Below the pieces are notes generated by a model. The model was not told the DNA's origin. It did not search any database and was given only the letters and a program-made list of their open reading frames with translations. A program made the position numbers and the translations under genes. From Sulfodiicoccus acidiphilus (lineage in GTDB: Archaea > Thermoproteota > Thermoprotei_A > Sulfolobales > Sulfolobaceae), in assembly GCF_003967175.1 (NCBI RefSeq), contig NZ_AP018553.1, positions 1,537,982-1,601,981 on the forward strand: DNA of 64,000 nt, given 5' to 3'. This document shows positions 1 through 7,682 of this stretch, piece by piece; the stretch's first letter is position 1, and every line of letters begins with the position of its first letter.

Positions 1-2
1 AG

Positions 3-1367
3 AACGTTCCGCAGTTCGTCGTGCTTGAGTACGCCGTGTGGAAGCTGGGAGGGGTCCTAGTTCCTCTCAATCCAATGTACACTCCCAGGGAACTGGAGTA
101 TTACTTCAGGGATTCCGACGCGAAGGTAGTTGTGGCAACCTGTGAGTCCCTATCTAAAGCGAGGGAGGCCGCCAAGGGTAGGGTGGTAGTCCAGACCTCA
201 CCTGACACCTTCCACCCGCTCCCAGACCAGGTTAGGGAGAAGTGGAAGGTGGAGAGCTGCGAGGAGGGACTCTACCTCAAGGGCAGGAGCACCTTCCACG
301 TGGAGGTCCAGGACCCAGAGGACGTTGCCTTGTTGGTGTACACGTCGGGGACGACGGGGGACCCCAAGGGGGCGGTGATAAAGCACAAGAACCTCTACGC
401 AAGTTCCTGGATATATAGGGAGTGGTTCAAGTTCACTCCTCAGGACAAAGTCCTCGGTGCAGCTCCCCTCTTCCACGTTACTGGACTGGTGTTTCACGTA
501 GCTACGTCGGTACTCTCAGGTGCGTCGTTGAGGCTTTTCTACAGGTTCGATCCAGACTTGGCGCTCTCTACGGTTGAGGAGGAGAAGACGACGGCGACCA
601 TGGCGGCGGCTACGGCCTTCATAGCTATGGTCCCCAAGCTAAGGGGGAGGGATCTGAAGTCGATGAGGCTCTGGTCTTCCGGTGGAATGGCAGTACCTCT
701 CTCGCTAGAGAAGCAATGGAGAGAGGGGACTGGGAGCTGGATATACGTGGCCTGGGGACTCACCGAGACCACGTCTCCCGCGACTCTCTGGCCCTACCCC
801 TACGAGGGAGACGTTCCCCTCGACCCCAAGACTAACGTCGTGAGCTCCGGAATTCCCGTCTACTACACGTGGGTTAAGCTGGTAGATTCGGAGCTGGTGG
901 ACGGTGAGGAGGTAGGGGAGATAGCAGTGAAGGGTCCTCAGGTGGTTGACGGTTACTGGAACAAGCCTGAGGCCAACGCCAAGACCTTCAGGGACGGTTG
1001 GCTCCTCACGGGGGACGTGGCCAAGCTAATCAACGGCTGGGTCTACATAATAGACAGGAAGAAGGATCTCATAAACGCCTCTGGCTTCAAGGTGTACCCC
1101 AGGGAAGTGGAGGAGGTGATCTACCTTCATCCCGCTGTTGAGGAGGTTGCAGTGGTAGGGGTACCTGACCCTTACAGGGGGGAGACAGTCAAAGCGTTCG
1201 TGAAGTTGAAGGATGGATACTCAGGGAACGAGTCCCTCAAGAGGGAGCTCGAGTTGTTCTGCAGGGAGAGGTTGGCGGCTTACAAGGTGCCTCGAGAGGT
1301 GGAGTTCGTAGATGAGGTGCCTAAGACCGCAAGCGGTAAGATTCTAAGGAGGGCGTTCAGGGCTTGA
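3..1367 (+). CDS. Acyl-CoA synthetase (AMP-forming), 5' end cut by window
   Basis: Adenylate-forming enzyme that activates a carboxylic acid, probably a fatty acid, with ATP and CoA. The frame is open to the left edge and already reads like the family before the first possible start (GTG at 21), so the true N-terminus lies outside the window. Counting from 21, the AMP-binding P-loop YTSGTTGDPKG is at residues 107-117. A WGLTETTSP motif, the hinge region DRKKDLINASGFKVYPREVE and the C-terminal lysine motif KTASGKILRR follow. The stop overlaps the start of the thiolase-like gene by four bases, so the two are probably co-translated in an acyl-CoA pathway. The exact substrate is not readable. Confidence 0.93.
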   Translation, partial: NVPQFVVLEYAVWKLGGVLVPLNPMYTPRELEYYFRDSDAKVVVATCESLSKAREAAKGRVVVQTSPDTFHPLPDQVREKWKVESCEEGLYLKGRSTFHVEVQDPEDVALLVYTSGTTGDPKGAVIKHKNLYASSWIYREWFKFTPQDKVLGAAPLFHVTGLVFHVATSVLSGASLRLFYRFDPDLALSTVEEEKTTATMAAATAFIAMVPKLRGRDLKSMRLWSSGGMAVPLSLEKQWREGTGSWIYVAWGLTETTSPATLWPYPYEGDVPLDPKTNVVSSGIPVYYTWVKLVDSELVDGEEVGEIAVKGPQVVDGYWNKPEANAKTFRDGWLLTGDVAKLINGWVYIIDRKKDLINASGFKVYPREVEEVIYLHPAVEEVAVVGVPDPYRGETVKAFVKLKDGYSGNESLKRELELFCRERLAAYKVPREVEFVDEVPKTASGKILRRAFRA

Positions 1368-2515
1368 GTGTCGTCGGCTTCGCCGGGTCCGTACATAAGA
1401 AGTACGAGGGCTCGGCCTTCGATTTGGCCAACGAGGTCGTGGATAAAGCGTTGGACTCGGCAGGAATGGAGAGGAAGGACGTGGACGGGCTAGTGAGTAC
1501 ATTCCTTCCTGGGGTGTGGGACGGTGCAACCTACAGGCACTTCTTCACGAACCAACTTAGGCAGGCCCTCAACATCAAGGCCAAGTACGTAGACGTCCTA
1601 GACTTCGGAGGGGCCTCGGCCATGGCCTCTATCTACAGGGCCCACAAGGCGGTGAAGGGAGGAGAGGCCGACGTAGTCCTCTGTCTCGTAGGAGGTAAGG
1701 GATCCGAGGTGAGGAGCAGGGGGGTGACGGTGGATTCGATAGACAGGGTGGAGGGAGGAGTTGCCCTCACTCCCTTCGATTGGCTGCTCAGGACCAACGT
1801 CGACCTCAACCCAGTGACGGACTACGCTCTAGTGGCTGCTAGGCACTCGAAACTGTTCGGAACTACTGACCAACAGAGGGCCTTGATCGCGGTCTACCAG
1901 AGATTCAACGCCGGAGCTAACCCAACCGCGCTATACAGGGATCCCCTCACGGTGGAGGGAGTACTCAGCTCACCCACCGTCTCCTGGCCCCTGCACTTAC
2001 TGGAGGTGGTGTATCCTGTCGACGGGTTTCACGCCTTCCTAGTCTCCAGGAGGTCCTCCAAGATGAGGTCTGTGGAGATCAAGGGCTACGGCGAGGCTCA
2101 TTGGCACGAACTCCCTCCAGAAATGCCAGACATAGTCACCACTCCAGCCGCGGAGTCGTCGAGGCAGGTGAGGGAGTTCCTCCACAAGGTAGACGCCCTA
2201 GAACTCTACGACTCCTTCACGGTGACTGTGATGTTGCAATTGGAGGACATAGGTGTAGTGGAGAAGGGGAAGGTGGGGTCTTTCTTAGAGAGGACCGACC
2301 TAACCTACAAGGGGACCCTCCCAACCAACACGGGAGGGGGTAGCCTCAACGTGGGTCAGCCGGCCTACATGAGTGGCGGCGTGGTGTTGGAGGAGGCCCT
2401 CCTTCAGCTCAACGACATGGCTGGCCACAGGAACGTAGGGGCCAGGAACGTGCTCACCAACGGTATAGGGGGGTGGAGCAGGTCCCACTCTGTCACTTTA
2501 GTGTTGGGAACCTGA
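1364..2515 (+). CDS. Thiolase-like protein without catalytic cysteine
   Basis: Thiolase-superfamily protein of 383 residues, the usual size for archaeal SCP2-type thiolases. The TTG start overlaps the previous stop (TTGA). Where thiolases have the acylated Cys in a C-A-S motif this protein has G83-A84-S85 within LDFGGASAMAS, and the only cysteine is elsewhere (VVLCLVGG). Near residue 320 the sequence is NTGGGSLNVGQP, so the catalytic His of the usual G-H-P motif is Gln. Family knowledge: thiolase-fold proteins lacking Cys include Ltp2-type retro-aldolases, which work with a DUF35 partner; no DUF35 gene is visible here. It may be a C-C lyase rather than a thiolase. Family assignment is firm, reaction is not. 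Confidence 0.88.
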   Translation: MSVVGFAGSVHKKYEGSAFDLANEVVDKALDSAGMERKDVDGLVSTFLPGVWDGATYRHFFTNQLRQALNIKAKYVDVLDFGGASAMASIYRAHKAVKGGEADVVLCLVGGKGSEVRSRGVTVDSIDRVEGGVALTPFDWLLRTNVDLNPVTDYALVAARHSKLFGTTDQQRALIAVYQRFNAGANPTALYRDPLTVEGVLSSPTVSWPLHLLEVVYPVDGFHAFLVSRRSSKMRSVEIKGYGEAHWHELPPEMPDIVTTPAAESSRQVREFLHKVDALELYDSFTVTVMLQLEDIGVVEKGKVGSFLERTDLTYKGTLPTNTGGGSLNVGQPAYMSGGVVLEEALLQLNDMAGHRNVGARNVLTNGIGGWSRSHSVTLVLGT

Positions 2516-2608
2516 GTGCAGCCGGCGCACAAGGACATCATCACCATCTGGGACGTGATCAATTTGAGAACTTCTAGTGTGCAGTTCTTGGAGACGACTT
2601 ACCTGTGA
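2516..2608 (+). CDS. Very short ORF directly after the thiolase-like gene
   Basis: A 30-codon open frame begins with GTG on the base after the thiolase-like stop and ends with TGA. I do not recognise the product. It could be a chance frame, a remnant of the small partner that often follows such thiolases, or a microprotein. No ribosome-binding site of its own is evident beyond the preceding gene end. Confidence 0.15.
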   Translation: MQPAHKDIITIWDVINLRTSSVQFLETTYL

Positions 2609-2636
2609 GGGTCAGAATAAAAACGGTGTAAGCTGC

Positions 2637-2649
2637 TAAATATAAATTT
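2637..2649 (+). promoter_or_regulatory. TATA box of the semialdehyde dehydrogenase gene
   Basis: The AT-rich TAAATATAAATTT is centred about 28 bases before the ATG at 2672, the spacing of an archaeal TATA box to a start codon at or next to the transcription start. The mRNA is therefore probably leaderless, consistent with the lack of a ribosome-binding site. Confidence 0.6.
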
Positions 2650-2671
2650 CAGTTTCTCCACATTCTTCACT

Positions 2672-4120
2672 ATGACTAAAACAGGCGTCTTCATTGGGAA
2701 GTACATCGTGCCGGAAGATAGGGAGTACTACCAAATCAGAAACCCCGCCGACACCTCTGAGTTGGTGGCGGAGTTCCCCTTGATGAAGAGGGAGGACGTT
2801 GGGGCGGCGGTAGAGGCGGCCAGGAAGGGATTCGAGACTTGGTCCAACATGCTCCCAGTGCAGAGGGCTAACGTCCTCTACAGGGCGGCCGAAATAGTGC
2901 AGTCGAGGTTCGACAAAATGGCAGAGCTCCTCACCAGGGAGGAGGGTAAGACAGTCCAAGACAGTGCCTTCGAGGTAACGAGGACGGTAAACCTCCTCAG
3001 GTTCTACGCCGGGCTCATCACCACTAAAGAGGGAAAGGTCATACCATCACAGGACCAGAGGACAACCATTCTGACGTATAGGGAACCCCTTGGGGTGATA
3101 GGGGTAATAACGCCCTGGAACTTCCCCCTCTCCTTACCTGCGTGGAAGATAGTTCCGGCTATCGCCACAGGAAACGCGGTGGTGTGGAAGCCCGCCTCCA
3201 TAACCCCCGTGGTTGCCACCGAGCTAGTGAGGGCTCTCTACGAGGCGGGACTCCCAGAGGGGGTCGTGAACACTGTCGTCGGTCCAGGGAGCACTGTGGG
3301 AGACGAGATGACTAGCCTCAATCAATTCGACGCCATCACCTTCACAGGCTCGCTTCAGGTCGGCAGGGAAGTGGCGAAGAAGGTGGGAGGCAGGTTCACT
3401 AGGCTACAGCTGGAACTGGGAGGCAAGAACGCCACCGTCCTATCCAAGAAGGGAAAACAGGACCTAGCCGTGGAACAGGTAGTAAGGGCGGCTTTCGGTC
3501 TCACTGGACAGGCCTGCACAGCTACGTCGAGGTTCTTAGTCCCGGAGGACCTACATGACTCCGTGCTCTCGAAGCTTGTTGAGAGGACGAGGAGGCTCGT
3601 TGTAGGGAACGGTCTGAAGAAGGGCGTAGACGTGGGGCCGTTGGCCAGCAGGGAACAGTACGAGAAGGTCCTCTCCTACATCGATGTAGGGAAGTCTGAG
3701 GGGGCTAAGTTAGTACTCGGAGGGGAGCCCTTAAAGGGAGCTGAACACGAGCGTGGGTACTTCGTCCAGCCCACAATATTTGACGGTGTAACAAGTGACA
3801 TGAGGATCGCTAGGGAGGAGATATTCGGACCCGTACTTTCCGTGATGAGTTACAGGAACATGGACGAAGCCTTAGACATAGTCAACGGGACCGAGTACGG
3901 GCTAGTCGCGGAGATCGTCACAGACGACCTATCCGAGGCAGCGGACTTCTCTCGGGCCGCCAAAGTTGGTGTAGTAAAGATCAACAAGCCCACCACGGGA
4001 CTGGAGCCGTGGGTACCTTACGGGGGAGTCAAGGGCTCCGGGAACGACGTTTACAAGGAGATGGGAGAGGAAGCCTTGGACTTCTTCACGAGGTACAAGG
4101 CGGTGTACTTGGGCTATTAA
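2672..4120 (+). CDS. Aldehyde dehydrogenase, probably 2,5-dioxopentanoate (alpha-ketoglutarate semialdehyde) dehydrogenase
   Basis: NAD(P)-dependent aldehyde dehydrogenase of 482 residues, a full-length family member. Visible active-site features are N150 in PWNF, K173 in WKPAS, E248 in LELGG and the nucleophile C282 in GQACTATSR. The next gene encodes 2-keto-3-deoxyarabinonate dehydratase, whose product is 2,5-dioxopentanoate; in Sulfolobus solfataricus the equivalent dehydrogenase and dehydratase are also neighbours. The inferred reaction is the last step of oxidative pentose breakdown, giving 2-oxoglutarate. The ATG is chosen because a TATA box lies 28 bases upstream. A T6 tract follows the stop. 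Substrate is inferred from context; the ALDH assignment is certain. Confidence 0.93.
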   Translation: MTKTGVFIGKYIVPEDREYYQIRNPADTSELVAEFPLMKREDVGAAVEAARKGFETWSNMLPVQRANVLYRAAEIVQSRFDKMAELLTREEGKTVQDSAFEVTRTVNLLRFYAGLITTKEGKVIPSQDQRTTILTYREPLGVIGVITPWNFPLSLPAWKIVPAIATGNAVVWKPASITPVVATELVRALYEAGLPEGVVNTVVGPGSTVGDEMTSLNQFDAITFTGSLQVGREVAKKVGGRFTRLQLELGGKNATVLSKKGKQDLAVEQVVRAAFGLTGQACTATSRFLVPEDLHDSVLSKLVERTRRLVVGNGLKKGVDVGPLASREQYEKVLSYIDVGKSEGAKLVLGGEPLKGAEHERGYFVQPTIFDGVTSDMRIAREEIFGPVLSVMSYRNMDEALDIVNGTEYGLVAEIVTDDLSEAADFSRAAKVGVVKINKPTTGLEPWVPYGGVKGSGNDVYKEMGEEALDFFTRYKAVYLGY

Positions 4121-4136
4121 CAGGTGAGGGCCCACC

Positions 4137-4142
4137 TTTTTT
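4137..4142 (+). promoter_or_regulatory. T6 tract: terminator of the dehydrogenase gene and/or TATA region of kdaD
   Basis: TTTTTT followed by AG lies 17 bases after the dehydrogenase stop and is centred 26 bases before the kdaD ATG at 4166. Oligo-T tracts terminate archaeal transcription, and the position also fits a TATA element, so it could serve both roles. No other promoter-like sequence is seen in this 45-base gap. Confidence 0.4.
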
Positions 4143-4165
4143 AGCTCCCTCTCCGCCCGTTATTC

Positions 4166-5016
4166 ATGAAGTTCTTCAGGGCAGTCAAGGGCGGAGAAGT
4201 TAGTACGTTTTTGCTGGACGGGACTCAAGTTTACTTCTTGAAAGGCGACGTAGTTCGAGCCCTCCTCGACGGTCCCTCCCGTGGGGAGGAAGCCGCGATC
4301 GACGTTAACTCCCTCCTCGCGAGAGGAGAATGGGGGGCTGGAAGATAACCAAGCCCCTAGATCCACCTGAGGTGTGGGGGGCTGGAATATCCTACGAGGC
4401 AGCTCGTGGGAGGTACACAGAGGACGTCAAGGACAAGGGGATGACAATATACGATATGGTATACAACGCTGAGAGGCCAGAAATATTCTTCAAGGCGACT
4501 GCGAACAGGTGCGTAGGGCACATGGAACCTATTAGGGTTAGGTCCGACTCCAGCTGGACCCTCCCGGAGCCGGAACTAGGCGTAGTGTTGTCGTCTTCGG
4601 GGAGGCCCTTGGCCTTCACCGTGGTTGACGACGTCTCTGCCAGGGACATAGAGTCAGAGAATCCACTTTACCTCCCACAGTCCAAGATATATGCAGGTAG
4701 TTGCGCGGTGGGGCCCTTCTTGGTGACGCCGGACGAGGTGGGAGATCCGTATTCACTGGAGGTGAATCTGAGGATCCTCAGGGGAGGAAAAGAGGTGTTC
4801 TCTGGGAGGACCAACACCTCCAGGATGAGGCGGAGGATAGACGAACAGGTGAAGTACCTAACTAGGGACAATCCTGTTCCAGACGGCACACTGCTCTCTA
4901 CCGGTACCGGTATAGTCCCAGGAAGGGACGTAGATCTCAGGGAAGGGGACGTAGTAGAGATCACGATAGATAAGTTGGGGACTCAGGTGACTCCGGTGGT
5001 GAAGGGAAAGGGCTAG
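4166..5016 (+). pseudogene. kdaD: 2-keto-3-deoxy-D-arabinonate dehydratase, one frameshift
   Basis: FAA-hydrolase-fold enzyme that dehydrates 2-keto-3-deoxyarabinonate to 2,5-dioxopentanoate in pentose oxidation. The reading frame is split: 4166-4348 encodes the small N-terminal domain (starting MKFFRAVKGG), and 4330-5016 the catalytic domain (WKITKPLDPPEVWGAGISY, then RPEIFFKAT, PEPEL and DDVSARD with likely metal ligands, and LPQSKIYAG). One more G in the G6 run at 4332-4337 joins them exactly as GEWGGWKITKP, giving 283 residues, close to the 298 or so known for the S. solfataricus enzyme. Alternatives are re-initiation at the in-run ATG (4330) or -1 slippage on the run. The catalytic domain alone lacks the conserved N-terminal domain. 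Confidence 0.9.
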
Positions 5017-5083
5017 ATTTACTTTTCACGACGTTAAGTAAAAAACAAGATATTAAATTGGCTCTCCCTACAAAGTGTGGATA

Positions 5084-5095
5084 ATATTTAAATAC
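5084..5095 (+). promoter_or_regulatory. TATA box of the glcS-like gene
   Basis: ATATTTAAATAC lies about 40 bases before the GTG at 5129, leaving a leader of roughly 10-15 bases that contains a weak GTGAG ribosome-binding candidate. Confidence 0.5.
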
Positions 5096-5128
5096 TGGTT
5101 TCAGGAGCTCACTTAATTTAGTGAGAAT

Positions 5129-6721
5129 GTGGCTAAAAGAAAGGCTTTATCGAGGACCGCCACGTGGGCCATAGTGGCGGTGATAGTGATAGTGGTGATA
5201 GTGGGGGGTGTGTTCGGCTACCTTGCCACGAGGCCCCACGTCACCACTCCCACGACCACTCCCACAACTCCTCCACCAACACCGACCAACACCTCTTCTC
5301 AAGTGGTGTTCTACACCTGGTGGGCCACCACTGGAAAAGTCGCACTTGAGCACCTGATACCAGCCTTCGAGAGCGTCTATCCCAACTACAAGGTCGTTCC
5401 GAGCCTAGTGCCTGGAGCGGGGGGAACTAACGCCAAGTTCGCTATCCTCGCACTGATCGAGGCCGGGAAGCCACCGGCGACCTTCCAGACCCACATGGGT
5501 CCGGAGATGATATCCTACGTGGAGGCCGCCCCACAGGGGATTAAGGACTTCGTCAACATAACTCCAATAGCTGAACAAATGGGCCTGATACAGCACGCCG
5601 TCCCAGCGGTCCTAGAGGCTGGCTCCTTCAACGGCACCCTACTCTCCATGCCAGTTAACGTGCACAGGGGCTCCCTCCTCTACGTCAACTGGCCACTCCT
5701 CAAGAAGTACGGCCTCCCCTTCCCCTACAACTTCTCCACCCTGGTCTACGACACGGAACAGCTCCAGGCCCACGGCGTCAGCGCCTGGGAGATACCTGGG
5801 GCCGACGGAGGGTGGGACCAGCTCAACGTCTGGGAGGACATATTCCTCTCCCTGGCTGGCCCTAGGCTCTACAACGAGATAACCTACGGCGTCCTTCCCA
5901 TGAATTCCACGGTGATGCACATCATAAACGAGACCGACCAGTACTTCCTCATGTTCGCCAACACCGACTACCCAGGCTGGCAGTCCATAACCTGGACCCA
6001 GGGACTCACCAACCTGGCCCAGGGGAAGGTGGCCTTCCAGGCCAACGGGAACTGGCTCACCAACTACGCCTACGACTTCCTCAACGTCACGGTGGTTCCG
6101 GCAACACCGCAGTACCTCAGCATGCCTAACACCACCATAGTGGAGACTCCCTTCCCCGGGACGCAGAACTATTACGCCATAGTTATAGACTCCGTTGGAA
6201 TACCCGTAGGTCCTTCGGAGCAGGCCGGAATAGCGCTAGCCAAGTACTGGGCCTCTTGGCAGGGACAGCAGATATGGACCAAGTGGAAGGCTGTCACCTT
6301 CTACGACAACGTCACCACGGACTACTTCAACACCCCAGCACAATGGTACGACTACCAGGCCCTCCTCCACACCCCCGCCCAGGACTTCGTCTATCAGCTC
6401 TCGGACGGAGGTACCTTCGACGACGTCTTCGGCCAACTGACGTCGGGCATGTTGACCTACCAGGAGGTTGGAGCTGTGGGAACTTCCGCCTGGCTCAGCA
6501 CCTTGAACTCCTCCATCCACGAGGAGTACCAGGAGTGGCAAGCGGCGGCCAAGCTGGGCCTAGGGTTCCTGGGGTTCCCAGGGCACCCCTTCGCTGACTA
6601 CTACCCGCCCTGGGTAAACGCAAGCGACTCCAGCAGCTCCAGCACCACGTGGGGAGGAGGTTACCTGATCCTAGCTGCCGGAAGCCTAGTGCTTGGGGCG
6701 GTTGAAGTACTTAGAAAGTGA
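5129..6721 (+). CDS. glcS: GlcS-type glucose/sugar-binding protein of an ABC transporter
   Basis: Extracellular solute-binding protein of 530 residues resembling S. solfataricus GlcS (binds glucose, galactose and mannose). The N-terminus has a charged KRKA stretch before a hydrophobic helix, the layout of a class III signal processed by PibD, then a Thr/Pro-rich linker at about residues 36-55. The binding domain starts at VVFYTWWATTGKVALEHL and includes PGAGGTNAKFAILALIEAGKPP cut into GlcS-like blocks, GNWLTNYAYDF and GFPGHPFADYYPPW. A Ser-rich linker and C-terminal hydrophobic anchor end it. Start GTG at 5129 gives the signal; ATG at 5127 is out of frame. No GlcT, GlcU or GlcV partner is visible in the window, so it is an orphan here. 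Its position in the pentose cluster suggests it may bind a pentose or a mix of sugars. Confidence 0.92.
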   Translation: MAKRKALSRTATWAIVAVIVIVVIVGGVFGYLATRPHVTTPTTTPTTPPPTPTNTSSQVVFYTWWATTGKVALEHLIPAFESVYPNYKVVPSLVPGAGGTNAKFAILALIEAGKPPATFQTHMGPEMISYVEAAPQGIKDFVNITPIAEQMGLIQHAVPAVLEAGSFNGTLLSMPVNVHRGSLLYVNWPLLKKYGLPFPYNFSTLVYDTEQLQAHGVSAWEIPGADGGWDQLNVWEDIFLSLAGPRLYNEITYGVLPMNSTVMHIINETDQYFLMFANTDYPGWQSITWTQGLTNLAQGKVAFQANGNWLTNYAYDFLNVTVVPATPQYLSMPNTTIVETPFPGTQNYYAIVIDSVGIPVGPSEQAGIALAKYWASWQGQQIWTKWKAVTFYDNVTTDYFNTPAQWYDYQALLHTPAQDFVYQLSDGGTFDDVFGQLTSGMLTYQEVGAVGTSAWLSTLNSSIHEEYQEWQAAAKLGLGFLGFPGHPFADYYPPWVNASDSSSSSTTWGGGYLILAAGSLVLGAVEVLRK

Positions 6722-6753
6722 GAGCGATAAATCTCTGGAGTTAAGGGAAAGCG

Positions 6754-6759
6754 TTTTTT
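6754..6759 (+). terminator. Oligo-T terminator after glcS
   Basis: A TTTTTT tract 33 bases after the binding-protein stop, before the ATG of the SDR gene, fits an archaeal intrinsic terminator. Confidence 0.45.
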
Positions 6760-6781
6760 CCTGGACTTCATCCATCATCCC

Positions 6782-7678
6782 ATGTTAAGAAAAGGGAAAG
6801 TATGTGTCGTCACAGGTGGAGCGGCAGGAATAGGAGCGGCGATCTCCTACAGGCTTGGTCAAGAGGGATGCCACATAGTCTTAGTCGACGTCAACCAGGA
6901 ATGGGGGAAGTGGAGGGAGATGTGGTTGAAAGAGAGGGGTGTGGACTGTTCGTTCGTCCAGGCCGACGTCTCCTCCGAGGAGCAGGTGAGGAGGGCCGTG
7001 TCAGAGGTGGAGGGAACTAAAGGAAGGATAGACGTCCTAGTTAACAACGCAGGGGTGGGTACACACGGGAAGTCCATAGAGGAGCAGACACTTCAGGACT
7101 GGAGGAGGGTGATCGATACCAACTTGACAGGTACGTGGCTAATGACTAAGTACTCCATCCCCCTCCTGAAGGGAGGCGTCATCGTTAACGTGGCCTCCAC
7201 TAGGGCGTTTCAATCGGAGCCAGACACGGAACCCTACTCGGCCTCCAAGGGAGGGATAGTTGCACTAACCCACTCCCTAGCAGTAAGCCTCTCTAGGTAC
7301 GGTATAAGAGTTGTCTCCGTGTCCCCAGGGTGGATAGACACGTCCAGCTGGAGGGTCCCTCCAGTGGAGTCTCTACTCACCTCTCTAGATCACGGTCAGC
7401 ACCTGACCGGGAGGGTGGGGAGGCCGGAGGACGTGGCGGCGCTAGTTTCCTTCCTCACCTCAGAAGACGCCTCATGGATCTCCGGGGTCAACTTCACGAT
7501 CGACGGTGGAATGACCGTCAAGATGATCTACCTCGACGAGGGCACGATAGGGTCGGCCACCGCTAAACTCACCAACGACCCAGAGCTCGGAAGTACTTTG
7601 GCCTCCGTTCTCTCTAGGGCTGCCAAGGATCAAGGGGTGAGGGAAAAGTTGCTGAATCTCCTCAGGCAGTTCACGTGA
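6782..7678 (+). CDS. SDR-family NAD(P)-dependent dehydrogenase
   Basis: Classical short-chain dehydrogenase of 298 residues. The nucleotide-binding TGGAAGIG is at 11-18, NNAG at 88-91, and the catalytic S139, Y152 and K156 (YSASK) are intact. A C-terminal extension of about 45 residues beyond the usual end (after TIDGGMTVK) is unusual. The gene sits between glcS and a sugar-acid dehydratase, in a module that also holds KdaD and the dioxopentanoate dehydrogenase, so oxidation of a sugar or polyol (for example an aldose 1-dehydrogenase step) is a reasonable inference. It ends four bases from the convergent dehydratase gene. The family is certain, the substrate is not. Confidence 0.9.
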   Translation: MLRKGKVCVVTGGAAGIGAAISYRLGQEGCHIVLVDVNQEWGKWREMWLKERGVDCSFVQADVSSEEQVRRAVSEVEGTKGRIDVLVNNAGVGTHGKSIEEQTLQDWRRVIDTNLTGTWLMTKYSIPLLKGGVIVNVASTRAFQSEPDTEPYSASKGGIVALTHSLAVSLSRYGIRVVSVSPGWIDTSSWRVPPVESLLTSLDHGQHLTGRVGRPEDVAALVSFLTSEDASWISGVNFTIDGGMTVKMIYLDEGTIGSATAKLTNDPELGSTLASVLSRAAKDQGVREKLLNLLRQFT

Positions 7679-7682
7679 GGGT

